From assembly GCA_000499405.2 (NCBI GenBank), contig HG738140.1:14599967-14663966 (forward strand): DNA of 64,000 nt, given 5' to 3'. The notes beneath the pieces were generated by a model. The model was not told the DNA's origin. It saw only the letters and a program-made list of their open reading frames with translations, and searched no databases. Position 1 is the first letter of the stretch. The number at the start of each line of letters is the position of its first letter. Made by a program: the position numbers and the translations under genes. Positions 61,901 through 64,000 of this stretch are shown here, piece by piece. This stretch comes from Onchocerca volvulus (lineage: Eukaryota > Nematoda > Chromadorea > Rhabditida > Onchocercidae).

Positions 61901-64000
61901 ATATCTATGCTTTCACAATTGATTCATCCACTTAATTATCCGCATTTTCTTCACGTACATATAGCTTTTTACTCTCTCGAGGAATTGTTCATGTCAACCA
62001 ATTGTTCAGGACCAAGTTTAAAGTTTATTGGGTAGGAAATTCGAAATAGTATCGTCAGTATATGCTTTATGGTATCTACTACTAATTGATGAACGATAAT
62101 ATAGTCAGAGTAGGAAATTAATGATTGTTATGCGTTCTGCAAATTTGAAAGGAATTGGAACATGGAAAAAAAATTTTACCAAAAGCTAGAATGCATTAAT
62201 CTAGGCAAAAAAGACAGAATTTGAAATTTCAAATTTTATGACTCTAAAAAAGCAGCAATTGGTATTTGCTACACGAAATAATAGAAATAAATAATAGAAT
62301 CTATTTCAAAAAAAAAAAAAAAAAGGATTATTAGAATGAACTGTGATCTTCATCGGTAAGAATTCGGATATTTTCAGTACTTCCAATTAATTTATATTAC
62401 GCTCATTTAATATATGCAATTTGTTTTAAATTAAATTAATTTGTTTGAATTAAATAAGGGAATAATTGTTAGGAGAATTAAATCAAAAAAAAAAAATAGT
62501 TGTTGATCTTGCAGGCTCACGATACAGCGATCCGTGCTCTAAAATGGTCACACAACGATCAGTGGCTTGTATCAGCAGATCATGATGGTTTCGTGAAATA
62601 TTGGCAACCGAATATGAACAATGTGCATATGTATCAAGCACATAAAGATGAAGCTATCCGATCTATCAGGTTGATTATGTATTCATTTAATTTACACCAA
62701 ACTTTATTTTAAAAATTTTGAGACTGAATCACGAATTCCGATTTACTGGATTTTTCATTTTTAGTTTTGCTCCCACAGATGTGAAATTGGTAACTGGCTC
62801 AGATGACGCTACAGCTCGAATTTGGGATTTTGCTCGATGTGTTGAAGAAAGAGTTCTGCGTGGCCATGGATCGGATGTGCGTAGTGTTGATTGGCATCCA
62901 CAAAAGGGTTTGATATGCACTGGATCACGCGATTCACAACAACCGGTGAAGTTATGGGATCCAAAAACAGGACAGTGTTTGTCAACTTTGTGAGTTTTTC
63001 AATTTTTCTATATTCAATTGAAAAAATAATTTCTACAAAAGCTTATGTGGAATTTTCTGCTTTGTAAACAATTAATATGTGGCTATTAGCACAATTTTTT
63101 GGAATTTTGCAAAGTTCAGTAAATAACAGAGATTTTTTTTTGTTTTTTGATTTTAAGACATGATCATAAAAATTCGGTAATGGCTGTGCAATGGAATAAA
63201 AATGGAAATTGGTTATTGACAGGATCCCGTGATCACTTGATTAAAATATATGATATTAGAATGATGCGTGAAATGCATACTTACAGGGGACACAAAAAAG
63301 AAGTTACAGGTTAATTTCCAGCATATACTTTTTACTCTACAAATTGACTTTCTCTTAATCTATTACTTTATTCAAATTCGTAATTTCTTTACATTTATAT
63401 ATGTTCTTTTATAGCATTAGCTTGGCACCCGGTTCATGAAGGTATGTTTGTAAGTGGTGGTGGTGATGGTTCATTGGCATATTGGCTAGTAAATAATGAC
63501 AAGGAACTTGGATTTTTGGAGCATGCTCATGATCAAGCTATATGGACACTTGAATGGCATCCTTTGGGTCATATCCTGGCATCAGGTACTTCAATCTCCA
63601 ACCCATTTTAAGTCAAAGTTGTATTTATTCATAAATGGAGGAGATTCTTTGAAATAACATAATGATTCAAATATTGCTTAATCTTTAGACATTCTCCATT
63701 GTTAATTGTAAAGAATTTTTTTTTTTAATTCGAAAAAATTCGGAATTTTCGCAGAATCCAACTTCAAAATCCAGTTTTAAAATTCTGATCTTGCAATTAT
63801 ATTTTTGAGGTTCTAATGATAACAATACGAAGTTTTGGGCGCGAAATCGTCCAGGTGATACGCAAGATGATATCTATGGATTATCATCGTTTTCTGGGTC
63901 CATACCAACCCCAGCAAAAGAAACGAAAACGGAAACTGCCGAGGAAAAACCGCTTACCGCCGTTATTCCAGGTACTATTGAATTACAGGAATAAAATAAT
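58912..64000 (+). CDS. pfs-2: WDR33/PFS-2, WD40 subunit of the pre-mRNA polyadenylation complex (3' partial)
   Basis: Nuclear cleavage-and-polyadenylation (CPSF) subunit that helps recognise AAUAAA. Exons: 58912-58914 (ATG only), 58962-59057, 59216-59323, 59788-59961, 60224-60319, 62515-62669, 62765-62989, 63158-63309, 63415-63585, 63810-63971, continuing beyond the window. The leader conserved in WDR33 is present ([33 protein letters not shown]), followed by at least six WD40 repeats with typical endings: [68 protein letters not shown] and [12 protein letters not shown]. The acceptor at 60223/60224 is chosen over one at 60184 because it gives [15 protein letters not shown], matching the family. 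The start is modelled as an ATG directly followed by a 47-bp intron; this part is inference. A large intron (60320-62514) holds nothing recognisable. The symbol is by homology. Confidence 0.93.
59592..59640. repeat. Two-copy ~26-bp tandem repeat in a WDR33 intron
   Basis: GCGAAATATCTGTCGATATC occurs twice head to tail, spaced by a few bases; GATATC/CGATA within it is itself near-palindromic. Intronic, unknown significance. Confidence 0.85.
60320..62514 (+). other. 2.2-kb intron of the WDR33 gene
   Basis: It is flanked by phase-0 donor CAG|gtattt and acceptor cttgcag|GC. Open frames inside (60683-61027 +, 114 codons) lack domain or splice support. Several long T and A runs (near 61803-61819 and 62309-62324). 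No nested gene recognised. Confidence 0.6.

Noticed and set aside
1..64000. tRNA or rRNA genes
   Set aside because: I looked for TPsiC-arm-like GGTTCGA/GGTTCAA boxes; the hits seen (near 49499 and 51480) lie in or near coding exons without a cloverleaf.

Overview
The window is AT-rich nuclear DNA from a nematode, most likely a filarial (spirurid) worm. This is inferred from intron-dense genes with canonical GT..AG junctions, start codons sitting just after consensus 3' splice acceptors (as expected for spliced-leader trans-splicing), and nematode families such as ShKT-bearing astacins and MSP-domain proteins. All gene models below were assembled by hand from conserved protein segments, splice consensus and intron phase. 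No transcript or database evidence was available.

Layout, left to right. (1) A CLC-2-type chloride channel on + (about 5.5-14.8 kb, possibly starting at 0.4 kb), with its upstream region containing three false duplications beside single Ns. (2) A gene-poor 5 kb stretch. (3) Two neighbouring C2H2 zinc-finger genes on +: a BTB-zinc-finger protein with six fingers (19.8-23.4 kb) and a seven-finger protein (24.7-28.5 kb). (4) 4.3 kb without a convincing gene. (5) A two-exon LRR-Ig membrane receptor on - (32.8-35.1 kb). (6) eIF5A on + (37.5-38.8 kb). (7) An MRG15/MRG-1 chromodomain protein on + (42.8-45.6 kb). (8) The NEDD8 E1 catalytic subunit UBA3 on - (46.5-49.6 kb), divergent from (9) an astacin-like secreted protein with ShKT domains on + (49.9-55.0 kb). 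(10) A membrane-anchored MSP-domain protein on + (55.5-57.9 kb). (11) WDR33/PFS-2, the polyadenylation-factor WD40 protein, on + (58.9 kb to beyond the right edge).

The most interesting locus is the astacin-like gene. Eleven exons join in frame, and the protein keeps the astacin scaffold, yet all three zinc histidines and the catalytic glutamate are replaced, so it reads as a secreted pseudoprotease with three ShKT modules. Other points of interest are a 50-bp-arm near-perfect palindrome in the UBA3/astacin divergent promoter, a Tyr-to-Phe change at the chloride-coordinating position of the CLC channel, a one-base phase mismatch in the same gene, and a dispersed repeat shared by introns of two genes.

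The genes are not an operon or pathway. They are a typical mix of housekeeping (eIF5A, UBA3, WDR33, MRG), membrane and secreted (CLC, LRR-Ig, astacin-like, MSP) and transcription-factor genes.
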